From Entophlyctis helioformis (lineage: Eukaryota; Chytridiomycota; Chytridiomycetes; Chytridiales; Chytriomycetaceae), in assembly GCA_025526915.1 (NCBI GenBank), contig JAHLKH010000107.1, positions 28,079-92,078 of the forward strand: a stretch of DNA of 64,000 nucleotides, written 5' to 3'. Shown here piece by piece: positions 48,001 through 57,948 of the stretch. Each line of letters begins with the position of its first letter. Positions within the stretch are counted from its first letter, which is position 1. The position numbers and the translations under genes are program-made. The notes under the pieces were generated by a model. That model was not told the DNA's origin. It saw only the letters and a program-made list of their open reading frames with translations, and did not search any database.

Positions 48001-50754
48001 CTCAAGCTGACTCATCTTGATGAGCTGTGAGTTTGAGTGCCACATGGCTGCTGTGGTGAGAGTGACTGACATTGAGTGCAATCCAAAGTGACATTGCTGA
48101 TAACCAGATCACACAGTTGCCAGCATCCATTGGCAAACTCACAGCCCTCAAAACACTGTAAGCACCATGTATTGACTGGCTTGACCTGGCAATCACTCAC
48201 ACCCTCAAAGCAATGTGCGCAACAACCTGATCACAAAGCTCCCAGACACCATTGCCAATCTAATCAATCTGACAAAGCTGTAAGGACTGTGCTGCTCTGC
48301 CTTGATTGGCTTGCTATGAACATGGCTGACCCTGATTGGACAGGTTGGTTGGAGGCAAGGGAATTGGTGACATCTCTGCCATTGGCAAGATGATCAATCT
48401 GACAGAGCTGTATGTAGACTTTCATCTACTGCAGGTGATTGTGGCAGCTGACAGACAGTGACTTGCAGGAGTATGATGAAGAGCAAACTTGACAACCTTC
48501 CTGAAACCATTTGTGATCTGGAAAACTTGGAGATTCTGTGAGTTGCTTGTTGCTTTGTAGCATGTGTTGATTCTGATGCTTGAATTGATGGGAAACAGGA
48601 ACATTTCAGGAAATCAACTGAAGGAGGTGCCAAGCTGCATATACAAGCTGAATAATCTCTCTGAGCTGTGAGCATTGCACTATCTTCTGTGTGCCACATT
48701 TCAGATGGACTGACTTGATGATTGCAGGAATCTCAACAATAACCAGCTGTCAAAAGGCATCCCAGCTGAGCTGGGTAATCTGGTCAATCTGACCTACTTG
48801 TAAGTTACACATTGGATCATGTGCACATTTGCAGCTGGACTGACTTGATGATTGCAGGGGTCTTTTCAACAACAAACTGAAAGGCATCATCCCAGCTGAG
48901 CTGGGCAATCTGGTCAATCTGACATACTTGTAAGGTGACACTACCTTTATGACTGTTTGGAGATGCACTGACTCTTTGATTGCAGGGGTCTTTCCAAGAA
49001 CAAATTGGATGTCAACATCCCACCTGAGTTGGGCAAACTGGCCAATCTGACTGTGCTGTAAGTGTTACATTGCCTCAAGTGTGTGTTTGCAGTTGGACTG
49101 ACTTGATGTGTGCAGGGGTCTTTCTCAAAACCAACTGAAAGGCATCATCCCACCTGAGCTGGGCAATCTGGTCAATCTGACTTACTTGTAAGCATTGCAT
49201 TGTCTCATATGTCTGTTTACAGATCACCTAACTTGATGGTTGCAGGAATCTTTTCAACAACAAACTGAAAGGCAGAATCCCACCTGAGCTGGGCAAACTG
49301 GCCAATCTGACTGTGCTGTAAGCATTGCATTGAGTAATGCACCTGATTGCACATGGACTGACTTGATGTTTGCAGGAATCTTTCCAAAAACCAGCTGACA
49401 GGCAGCATCCCAATGGAACTGGGCAATCTGATCAATCTGACATGGCTGTAAGAGTTACACAGTCTTGTGTGCCTCTTTGCAGAAGGACTGACTTGATAAG
49501 TGTAGGGGTCTCAACAACAACAAACTGCAAGGCAAAATCCCACCTGAACTTGGCAAGCTGAGAAAGCTGACAGCACTGTATGCATTGCGTTGTTCCATGT
49601 GCTTGTTTGCAGATGGACTGACTTGGTGATTGCAGGAATCTTTCCAACAACAACCAGCTATCTGGAAGCATCCCAAGTGAACTGGGCAAACTAGCCAATC
49701 TTACATGGCTGTAAGCATTGCATAGTCTCATATGTTTGTTTGCAGATAGACTGACTGGATGATTTCAGGGGTCTTTCCAAAAACCAACTGGAAGGCAACA
49801 TCCCACCTGAGCTTGGCAAACTGATCAATCTGACATGGCTGTAAGGGTTGCATTGTCTCATGTGCCTGTCTGCAGATGCACTTACTTGATAATTGTAGCG
49901 GTCTCAACAACAACAAACTGCAAGGCAAAATCCCAGCTGAGTTGGGCAATCTGAAGAAGCTAACTGATCTGTAAGTAATGCATTTCAGGAGTATCTGATT
50001 GGCAGATAGACTGATTTGATGGTTGCAGGGGTCTTATGAACAACAAACTGCAAGGCAACATCCCACCTGAACTGGGCAATCTTGTCAATTTGATTTGGCT
50101 GTAAGTCTTGCATTCTGGAATGTGCATTCTTGCAGGTGGACTGACCTGTTGATTGCAGGGGTCTTTCCAAAAATGAACTGCAAGGCAAAATCCCACCTGC
50201 ACTTGGCAATCTGGAAAAGCTGGCTGATTTGTAAGTGTAGTGCTGTCTCATGTGTATGACTGCATAATGACTGACTTGATGATTGTAGGAGTCTTTCCAA
50301 AAACCAGCTGTCAGGAAGCATCCCAAGTGAACTGGGCAAGCTTTCCAATCTGACTGTGCTGTAAGCATTGCCTTGATTCCTATGTTTGTTTGCAGATAGA
50401 CTGACTGGATGAATGCAGGGGACTTTCTCAAAACCAACTGGAAGGCAACATCCCACCTGAGCTTGGCAAACTGGTCAATCTGACCTACTTGTAAGTTACA
50501 CATTGTCTCATGTGCCTGTGTGCAGATGCACTGACTTGATAATTGTAGGGGTCTCAACAACAACAAACTGCAAGGCAAAATCCCACCTGAACTTGGCAAG
50601 CTGAGAAAGCTAACTGATCTGTAAGTAATGCATATTCAGACATGTGAGCTGGCAGATATACTCACATGATGATTGCAGGGGTCTTTCCCAAAACCAATTG
50701 GAAGGCAACATCCCACCTGAGCTGGTCAATCTGGTCAATCTGACTCAGCTCTAA
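45036..50754 (+). CDS. Helical-bundle / pseudokinase / leucine-rich-repeat protein, multi-exon
   Basis: Exon 1 (45036-45353) is a Ser/Pro-rich leader. From 45428 come about 260 residues of amphipathic helices (LVDMLKNETQRLESMDLS start), including AAKAASQFVPIPGIAVAIGI, which recalls HeLo or MLKL-type four-helix bundles. Frame changes near 46203 and 46240 interrupt its end. From about 46525 there is a kinase fold: GTFTVYKAK, the beta-3 lysine in IIVKEFK, helix-C IEYEAR, FIAMPYMDYNLESYL, LARIARGLKYLHL, then HGSLSMSRIHL where HRDLKxxN is expected, KISVG in place of DFG, YMAPEAKA, and SVDVYSFGVLAQDVLA. Two catalytic aspartates are absent, so a pseudokinase. After a linker ending in a conserved cap, 24 LRRs follow from 47752 to the stop at 50752. 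A signalling or defence receptor role is inference. No signal peptide or transmembrane segment was seen, so it is probably intracellular. Confidence 0.8.
47752..50754 (+). repeat. LRR exon array: one repeat per exon, 23 exons, 24 repeats
   Basis: The first exon (47752-47896) holds two repeats. Then 22 exons hold one repeat each, starting near 47955, 48083, 48214, 48345, 48470, 48599, 48728, 48858, 48986, 49116, 49246, 49375, 49506, 49636, 49769, 49898, 50029, 50158, 50289, 50419, 50548 and 50679. Almost all are 72 nt; one (49636) is 75. Introns are about 53-60 nt. Each border falls after the second base of the final Leu codon (phase 2), so exons are symmetric. The last 16 repeats follow the plant-type consensus NLSxNxLxGxIPPELGNLxNL; the earlier six are shorter, RI/bacterial-like. 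Introns share the core ACTGACTTGATG-ATTGCAG before the acceptor. Confidence 0.92.
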
Positions 50755-50797
50755 GTGTTGTTGAACCATGGCATAAGTTTTTCTCCATTTGCATGTC

Positions 50798-51030
50798 TGT
50801 AATACATGAGCATGGTGGTTGAAATACACAGGGTTCATTGTCAGAGCAGTAGTAGAGACAGGAAAATAGAGGGCGATGGTACCTGGCGGTCATAATACAC
50901 AGGGCAACAGCTAGAGAGGGAAGCATGTGTGTATGGACAGCCAGGCTCTTGAGACGCGTTCTTGTGGCGGCAGCACAATAAAAAGTACGGCGGCGTTCTC
51001 TTGCAGTCAGACACATTGAGCGGCGTTACA
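50798..51030 (-). mobile_element. 3' LTR of a degenerate Ty3/gypsy element
   Basis: Read on the minus strand it starts TGTAACGCCG at 51030, directly after a purine tract, and ends GTATTACA at 50798, giving TGTAA/TTACA inverted ends and a length of 233 bp. It lies 43 nt beyond the LRR gene stop. No 5' LTR partner was found in the window, so borders rest on the termini and purine tract only. Confidence 0.65.
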
Positions 51031-51040
51031 GCCCCCCTTG
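51031..51040 (-). other. Polypurine tract of the degenerate gypsy element
   Basis: Reads CAAGGGGGGC on the minus strand immediately before the LTR; the expected primer site for plus-strand DNA synthesis. Confidence 0.6.
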
Positions 51041-54000
51041 ACAAGAGATCCGGCGAGGGGCGATTGGCACAAAAGAGAGACGCAATATGGGTCTGGTCCG
51101 TATTGGTAGCCAGGCAATTGCTGCGGCAAAGACCAGCAGGAGCTGGACGATCCACAGACGCAGGCATGCGGCGAGTTGGTTGAGGTGCAGGTGGGCAGGT
51201 TTCCAATAAAGCAGCCAAGTACTGGTCCAGCAGATCAGGTGCAGTCTCACGCAGCTCGGCCTCTGAGCGGTACTCGTTGTGTTGCAGGCCGTAGCCGACG
51301 TATGAGACCACAAAGGAGCGGCGGCCGTTGCGAGCGACCTTGTGCCTGACAATCGCGTCAATCTCCCATTCAGCTGCTGCAGGGCCCTCAGCAAAGGCGA
51401 CTGCAGGCGGCTGAGCAGGCAGTGGCCGGCCAAGGAAAGCGGCGGCCGGATCGCGGTACGGCTTCAGAGACGGATGTGGAACCATGGATGCAGACGATGC
51501 ATGGTTGGATGCAGAGCCAGCTTGCAGTTGAGACCATCCAGTGCGGCGTTGACCTCTGTGATCGGGAATGGATCCAGCCAGTTGGGCAGGAACGCGTTGG
51601 GGCGATGCGTGTCGGTGGGCCACACAATGCCAGCGGCTTGCAGCATGACCATGTCGCCGACAGCGAAGGCAGGAGCATCCCGGCGGTGGCGATCGGCGTT
51701 GCGCTTCTGTCGTTCTTGAGCCTTGACCAGGTTGGCTGTGGCATCCACGCGAGCCTTGTCAATGGCAGCAAGCAGGTCGCGGACAGCAGGCGGCTACGAT
51801 GCTGCAGGCTCATGTGGCAGCGTGCGAGGCTCGAGACCAAAGGCGAGGAAGTACGGAGCATAGCCAGTCGATGCGCTTGGAGCAGAGTTGAGGGCATGGA
51901 CAGCCGCATCGAGCATGTGCTCCCAGTTGCTGCCGCGGTGGTTGGCGTACTTGGACAGCAGGTCCTTGAGCGTGCGGATGGTGCGTTCGGACTGGCCGTC
52001 GGTCTCCTGGTGGCGAGCCGTTGCCATGACTTGCTCAATGTCCAGCGCAGCGCAGAGCGCCGTCCAGAAGGCAGACAGGAAGCGAGCGTCGCGGTCCGAG
52101 ACGATAGACGACGGCAGGCCGTGGCCAACAAGCACCATCGGTTGAGGAACAGCGTGGCAAGATCCTCGGCAGTCGCATCGCGTCGCGTCGGCACACACTT
52201 GACAAGCTTTGTCAGGCGATCCACAATCACAAACACAGCGTCGTTGCCCTCGTCCGACATGGGCAGCAAGGCAATGTCGCAGGCCACAGACTGGAAACGG
52301 TCGGCAGGGATGGGCAGCGGGTGCAGCAGACCGGCAGGCGCCTGCGTCGACGAGTTGAACCGCTGGCAGGCGTTGCACGAGCCCACAAAGCGGCCGACCG
52401 ACGCAGCCATGTCCGGCCAGTAGTAGTGGCACGCAGACGGCCGTATGTTCGTCGCGGCCCTGGTGGCCAGCATGAGGCGGCTCGTGGGCCAAGGTGAGCA
52501 GGTCTGTGCGCATTGACCCTCTGGGATGTACATTCGACCCTCGTAGAACCACAGGCCATCGACCAGCTCGAACTTGGCTGCCAACTGACGCTCGTGTGCA
52601 GCGGCACCAGCAGGATCAGCCTTCCAGCGAGCGACGTTGAGCAGGAACGGGTCAGCAGCCAGCAGCGGACGGATGCGAGCAGCGATGCCAGAGGTGACTG
52701 TCGTCAGGGCGGACACATCCACCGTCGAGCGGCAGCGGGCACAGTGCGGAGCAACAGTCACATGGCGCGACAGCATGTCGGCAAGGTTGTTGTTGCCCCC
52801 CTGGATGTACTGGACGGTCGCATCAAACTCTGCAGCTCCATGATCCAGCGAGCCTGGCGGTACGACAGCTTGGGCTGCGTCGAGATCCAGCGCAGCGATG
52901 CATGGTCGGTGTGGATGGTAAAGTGCACGCTGAGCAGGTAGTGCCGGTACTTGTCGCAGGTGTCCACGATCGCCAGCATCTCGCGCTCGTGGGTCGGGTA
53001 GTTGCGTTCCGCATCGTTGAGCTTGCGCGAGTAGAACGAGACCGGATGGATCTTGGCCGTGCCGTCCGCCTCGACATGCTTCTGGCCGATGCAGCAACCA
53101 ATGGCAAACTCGGATGCGTCCGTGTACACGTGCGTCTCCAGCGATGGGTCAAAGTACTTGAGCACCGGAGCGTTCGTGATGGCGTCCAGAATAAAGTCCA
53201 CAATGGCCCATTGGCCTCGTCCATCACAAAGGGCACGTCCTTGCGCAGCATGTCCGTGAGCGACACACAGATGTCGGCATGGTCTTTGATGAAATCCTTG
53301 ACCCACACGACTTGCCCAATGAAGCGCCGCAGATCGCCAACAGACCCAATGATGGCCGAGTCTTCAGTGCCAGCCGATGCTTGTCCTGGATCGAGTAGCC
53401 GTGACCCAGCAACAGATGACCGCAGAACTCGAGCCGCGACGAGAAGAACTCGCACTTGGACATCTTCAGGCGGAGCGATTCAGCGCGCAGACGATGGAAC
53501 ACTTCCTCCAGGTGCAGCAGGTGGTCCGCCTCGGTCTCCGAGTAGATCAGGATGTCGTCCATGTAGGCGACAACACAGACGTCCAGCAGGTCGTGGAAGA
53601 TGCGGTTCATCATGGCGTTGAAGGTGGCAGGAGCATTGCAGAGCCCAAAGGGCATCACCTTGAACTCGTAGTGGCCGTAACGGGTCACAAACGCCGTTTT
53701 GTGGATGTCGTCCTCATGGATGCGGATGTTGTAGTAGCCGTCACGCAGATCAATGGACGACATGAACGGCTTGCCCGCGACGCGGTCAATGAGGACTGGA
53801 ATGTCAGGCATCGACGCACGATCCTTGACCGTGATGTTGTTCAGCCCACGATAGTCGATGCACAGACGCAGACCGCCGTCCTTCTTCTTGGCGATCACGA
53901 TACCCGCAGCAAATGGCGACACAGAGCCCGGATCATGCCACGCGCGCGAGGTCGTCCAAGAACGCCTTGACCGCGTCCTGGTACTCAGTCGGCAGGCTGC

Positions 54001-54240
54001 GCGTAGGGCGATGCGGCGGCGGCTTGGAACCAGGCACCAGCTTGATGCGACGATCCTCAGGCCGCGACGGCGGCAGGTTGCCCGGTTGGAAGAGGTCCTG
54101 GAACTTGATCAGCAGCGGATGGACAACCTCAGGCTGCGAGTCCAGGTTCAGATGGTCGAGCGACGGCGTGCTGTCTGCAGCAGCGACAGCAGCTTCGCCT
54201 GAGCAGGCGAGTCGTCATTGTCCATCAGGGCCATGGCTGC
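51041..54240 (-). pseudogene. Ty3/gypsy chromovirus pol, frameshifted and 5' truncated
   Basis: Order on the minus strand: a pre-RT region with SRPEDRRIKLVPGSKPPPH (about 54060); reverse transcriptase with DYRGLNNITVKDRASMPDIP, MPFGLCNAPATF and VVAYMDDILIYSE (about 53560); a connection to RNase H with HVYTDASEFAIGCCIGQ; integrase with a zinc-binding CNACQRF segment and SIVSDRDARFLSAFW and ATARHQETDGQSERT; a GPY/F-like region near 51600; and a chromodomain near EWEIDAIVRHKVARNGRRSF (about 51370). At least six frame changes split these, so it cannot encode an intact polyprotein. Gag, protease and 5' LTR are missing; similarity stops near 54240 beside an ankyrin relic. Domain order identifies a chromovirus distinct from the element at 60 kb. 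Confidence 0.85.
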
Positions 54241-54970
54241 ATGCTCAGCACCAGAGCAGTGCATGGTCTGGTGCAAGATGCCAGTTGGCCAAGACGGCAG
54301 GATACTCAAGGATCTCAACAAGTGCGCAGTGGATGATGCCATTCCAACAGCCGATCCTTCCACCACTTGGCCAACACAGCCATGCACAACGGCTGGCTTG
54401 ATCTCATCAATGCTCAGTATCTGGTTGCCCTCTGCTGGATCGCACTCGCACTTGCCACGCGGATCTGCTCGAGCATCTGCCAAGCAGCACGGCATTCATC
54501 TCAGCCCTTCTGTGCTGCCAGAGTGCGATGGATCTGGCAGCTTGCATGGCCAACTCGCGATCCTCAAGAACCCTCATGCTGCAGACAGCCTGTCTGTGAT
54601 GAATACCGCATATTCTATTGACAGTCTTGACACGATGATGTGGCTGCATGGGCATGGCTGTGGATGCACACACCAAGCGACTGTTTGTGCAGCAGATCAC
54701 AGCTGCTTGAGACAGCCGCACTCTGCACGAGACAGCCAGAAGGACAGTGCTGAAGGGGCGATGAGAGAGGCCGTCTGCAAGGAGCATCATGCATGGAAGA
54801 CTGGCTGCATGCTCGTCCACGAATGCATTCGTGCGTCTTTCGATGGCTGGTTTGTTGTGGATCGGCTGCATCCTGTTCTGCCATGGACGAGCGATGCGTA
54901 CACTCCAAGGACAGGACTGCACATTGGCATGTCTTGGTGGAAGTGGCTGACAGCGCAGGCAGGATAGCCA
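54241..54970 (+). pseudogene. Ankyrin 28-residue family, copy E, heavily decayed
   Basis: Weak but ordered similarity to the N-terminal signature of copy A: DGRILKDLNKCAVDD (counterpart of the loop before the GW motif), then in another frame NGWLDLINAQYLVALCWIAL (counterpart of RGWFDLLDF--IALGWFAI), then fragments with DTMMWLHGHGCGCTHQATV, which is one 28-residue unit. Several frames are needed and later parts are unrecognisable. It directly abuts the truncated end of the gypsy relic, so the insertion or a later rearrangement probably removed its 5' portion. Confidence 0.55.
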
Positions 54971-55186
54971 GGATGTGCAGCCGTTGCTAGGAGAGCAGAC
55001 TGAGATGCAGCCATGCTCGCTGATGCTTCTGCTGCGACCGCTGGCTGCTGATGGAGATGCCCGAGAGCGGCGTCTGGTTCAAGCGTCTGCAGCAACGGCC
55101 AAGAATGCGAGTGGTGCTGCAGATATTGCGGCTGTGTGTAGGTCGGCATGTGCAGCAGGAGCAGAGTGCGGGCAGAGAGAGTGAGC

Positions 55187-55211
55187 AGCCAGCCAGCCAG
55201 CCAGCCAGCCA
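55187..55211. repeat. (CCAG)n microsatellite
   Basis: About six tandem CCAG units in the spacer. Confidence 0.85.
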
Positions 55212-57159
55212 AACCGCACAGGCAAGCCGGCACACTCTGCTCGACCACTCAGCCAACGACGAGCAGCAATCACGGCTGATCAGTCGGCTGCTGGCGGGCT
55301 GCTGGCTGGCTGTCGAGGTGCGCTCCACAAGCAGAGAGGCAGACTGCGAGTGTGTGCAGGCTGACGGCTGGGCAGAGTGAGCAGCTGGTGTCGGTCACTC
55401 AGAGTCGCTGGCTGCTGACGGTGGTGGCATGCTGCTGCTGGTTGTTGCCGAGGACAGGCGAGATTGCCGAAAGTGGCGGCAAGTGGCGGCGAGCGAGACG
55501 AGCAGCGGACAGACGAGCGGCTGCTTGTGCATCGTGCGGATGGCACACACAGGCAGACAGATGGATGGAGAGCGAGTGGCGGCATGCAGGCGCTTGCACA
55601 GTTGCCGTGTTGAGTGGGAGGGGGCAGACTGACGATCGCTGGCAGCCGAGTCTGGTGGCAGCAGCAGATCGGGCAAGGACAAGTGCGGCGAGAGACCAGA
55701 CATGCTGCTCGTTCAAGACAGCAGGTGACGATCTGGCCATGCACGTCCATGGACTGGCAGCCAACAGATGCAGCAGCAGCGACTTGGATGCGATCCATTG
55801 ATGGACAGAGTGCACAACAGCCGCGAATGGATGCAATGCAGGCTGCAAGATGCCGTCAGGTTGGACGTCATGGCAGATCGTGGATGCGGTGCACAATGAC
55901 AGCGGCAGACGTGCAGACAGAGACGGCAGATCGAGTGGATCGTCAGAGAATGGCGAGATCCAGACGGCTGGCTTGCTGGCTGATGGCTGCATGGCAGAAT
56001 GGCGGTTACAGACGCAGGATGGCTCAAACTGATGCTGGAATCAATGCGAATGTGTGCTGCATGTCCATGGAGGACGAGTGGATGAAGGACGCAGTCGCAG
56101 AGCAGCGATAGGACGCCAAACAGGCGAGATCGTCCAGAGTGGAAATGCAAGATTGGCTCTCCTGTCCAAACGGGACATGGGAATGGCTTGAAAATAGGCG
56201 TGCTATGCAATGTGATGGCTGGCTACACAGGGCATGTATGGGACCTAACTTGCAGATGCTGTGAGAGGCTGGGGAGAGATGCACCGCGTTGCCAGTGCAC
56301 ATGCCAATTATGGAGGTACTTGAAATAATGGGGCTAGAGCAATGCCGTTTGGAGTGGACATGTCTGGATGTGCGATCCACAATGTGGCAAAGTTGCAAGA
56401 CAGTCCCGTCAACAGAGCAGTGCCAAGGACGTTGTTTGTGTTGGACGGGCTGGGCAGGCATTTTCTTCTCGAGGTGGTTCTTGCAGGCGGATTGTGGTGC
56501 ACAGACCGCGCAAAAATGGACGCTGCTCAACAACTGATTGCTTGACAAACCCACTGCAAACAGAGGGTTTTCATTCATGAGGAGGAGCAAATGTGGAAGA
56601 GCAAGCAGAGCAAACGGGGCGAGTGCAGCGAGTTTGGTTGGCTGACGTTGCGTATTCAGTGGGATCTGAATTGAAGCAATGTGGGCTGATTGAACAAGCA
56701 GAGAGTGCACTTGGACTGTGATGTAAACTTGCAGACTTGCAGATGTGACTTGTTGAGATGGCGACTGGCAGGCGGTGGGAAGTGTCTGTTGGTTGTGGCT
56801 GAGGTGAGGGGAAGGAGGGGAAGAAGGGTCCTGAGAATGGGCGGCGGGAAGTGGGGATGGAGAGGAGAGCGGGTATTGTAAGCAGTAGAGTAGCCTTGTA
56901 GTTACGATCTGCTGAGGTTCCCCGACTTTTACGATTTGGAAGCATTTAGCGACCAACAACATCCAGTTAGGGGCGATCCTGAGGACGAGAGTGGAGAGTT
57001 GTGGTGTGGTTTGTGGAGTTAGGGGAGGGGGGGAGTTAGTTGAAGGGACGAAAAACTAACGGGCGTGTTAGATTGAGGGGGGAAGATAGGGAATGAAGCG
57101 ATATACAAGCAGGTGTGTTAGTTCAAGTGGTAGACAGAGAGGCAGACATGGATAGGGAG

Positions 57160-57394
57160 ACCTGAGGATGATGCAAGGCAGACAGGCAGTCCTGAAGACC
57201 AGTAGAAGGTCAGCAGATGAACAGCGAGCAGCCAGACAACCTGAGGATAGATGGATAGATGGATAGATGATGCCCAGCAATTCCTGAGCATTGGTTGCCC
57301 AGCAACTCCTGAGGAGAACAGTCACTGACAAGCAAGGCATGTCCTGAGATTCCTGAGGAAAATTGCAGCATGATTGCCAAGCAAGTCCTGAGGA
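57160..57394. repeat. Dispersed CCTGAGGA octamers
   Basis: Exact CCTGAGGA at 57160, 57240, 57308, 57352 and 57387, with near matches CCTGAAGA, CCTGAGCA and CCTGAGAT between them. The two last copies share a longer AATTGCAGC context. Confidence 0.7.
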
Positions 57395-57513
57395 GAATTG
57401 CAGCTGAGCCACCACTGCAGATTCCGATTCCGATTCGAATTCAGCACGCCACATGGTGATATGACGGTCATATGATGATGTCCATCATATGATGAGATGA
57501 ACAATGGACCTGA

Positions 57514-57597
57514 CAAGCAAGCAAGCAACCAAGCAAGCAAGCAAGGACACGACAAGCAAGCAAGCAACCAAGCAACCAACCACAAGCAACCAAGGAC
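57514..57597. repeat. (CAAG/CAAC)n simple repeat
   Basis: Runs of AAGC and AACC tetranucleotides interrupted twice by GGACA-like words. Confidence 0.85.
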
Positions 57598-57828
57598 AAG
57601 GAGCGACAGCCAACGTTTTGCATGTTTGAGCCCCACACAGGCAAGGAACAGACAAGCAGCCACTTGGAGCGGCACCAGCAAGATGCATACATGTACCACT
57701 CCAAAGGGCAGCACCAATGGCCGCCAACTGACTGACACAGGTCAACCACCAGCCATCCATCCATCACAAAACGATGTGTTTGTACTATTGCTAGTCCGAA
57801 TGTGGTTCGATGTGGCACGACACTTTCA

Positions 57829-57944
57829 GTTACGGCCATACACGCCAGAAAGCACCGGATCCCGTTCGATCTCCGAAGTTAAGCTGGTGATGGATGCGAC
57901 AGTACTGTGGTCGGGGACGACACGGGAATACGCATTGCCGTAAT
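57829..57944 (+). rRNA. 5S ribosomal RNA
   Basis: Begins GTTACGGCCATAC and carries the conserved CCAGAAAGCACCGGATCCCG, GATCTCCGAAGTTAAGCTGG (internal promoter region, A-box side) and a GTACTGTGGTCGGGGACGAC-like helix IV region followed by GGGAATAC. The 5' TTACGGC (57830-57836) pairs with GCCGTAA (57937-57943) to close helix I. A run of five T follows at once (57944-57948), fitting RNA polymerase III termination. Length about 115 nt, close to the usual 118-121. It stands alone, not next to large rRNA genes in this window; only one copy is seen. The transcript is the large-subunit 5S RNA. End positions may shift by one or two bases. Confidence 0.93.
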
Positions 57945-57948
57945 TTTT
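57944..57948 (+). terminator. RNA polymerase III T-run
   Basis: Five T directly after helix I of the 5S gene; a second run lies at 57953-57957. Confidence 0.75.

Larger units (their letters stand above)
54971..57828. other. Gene-poor spacer with simple repeats
   Basis: No protein family was recognised on either strand. It contains CAGC/CCAG tandem units (55187-55211), many GCAGAC/GGCAG low-complexity words, GATAGATG units (57246-57269), CAAG units (57514-57597) and five copies of CCTGAGGA between 57160 and 57394. Base composition is lower in GC than the gene-rich part. A 312-codon minus frame (56024-56962) is judged fortuitous. Confidence 0.55.

Noticed and set aside
49217..50602. Minus-strand frames of 60-204 codons across the LRR array
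   Set aside because: They recur with the 130-bp exon-intron unit and are antisense repeats of the same LRR DNA.
47752..50754. Regularly spaced repeats resembling a CRISPR array
   Set aside because: The 130-bp period encodes LRRs in one strand with splice signals; the organism is eukaryotic.
55352..56111. Several overlapping 100-190 codon frames on both strands
   Set aside because: All lie in GCAGAC/GGCAG low-complexity sequence and show no conserved features.
56024..56962. Minus-strand frame of 312 codons in the spacer
   Set aside because: Ser/His/Leu-rich, no motif, no intron signals, and overlaps simple-repeat DNA; considered chance, although transcript data could revive it.
57795..57815. 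GGTTCGAT word resembling a tRNA B box
   Set aside because: No cloverleaf could be drawn around it and the base context departs from the B-box consensus.
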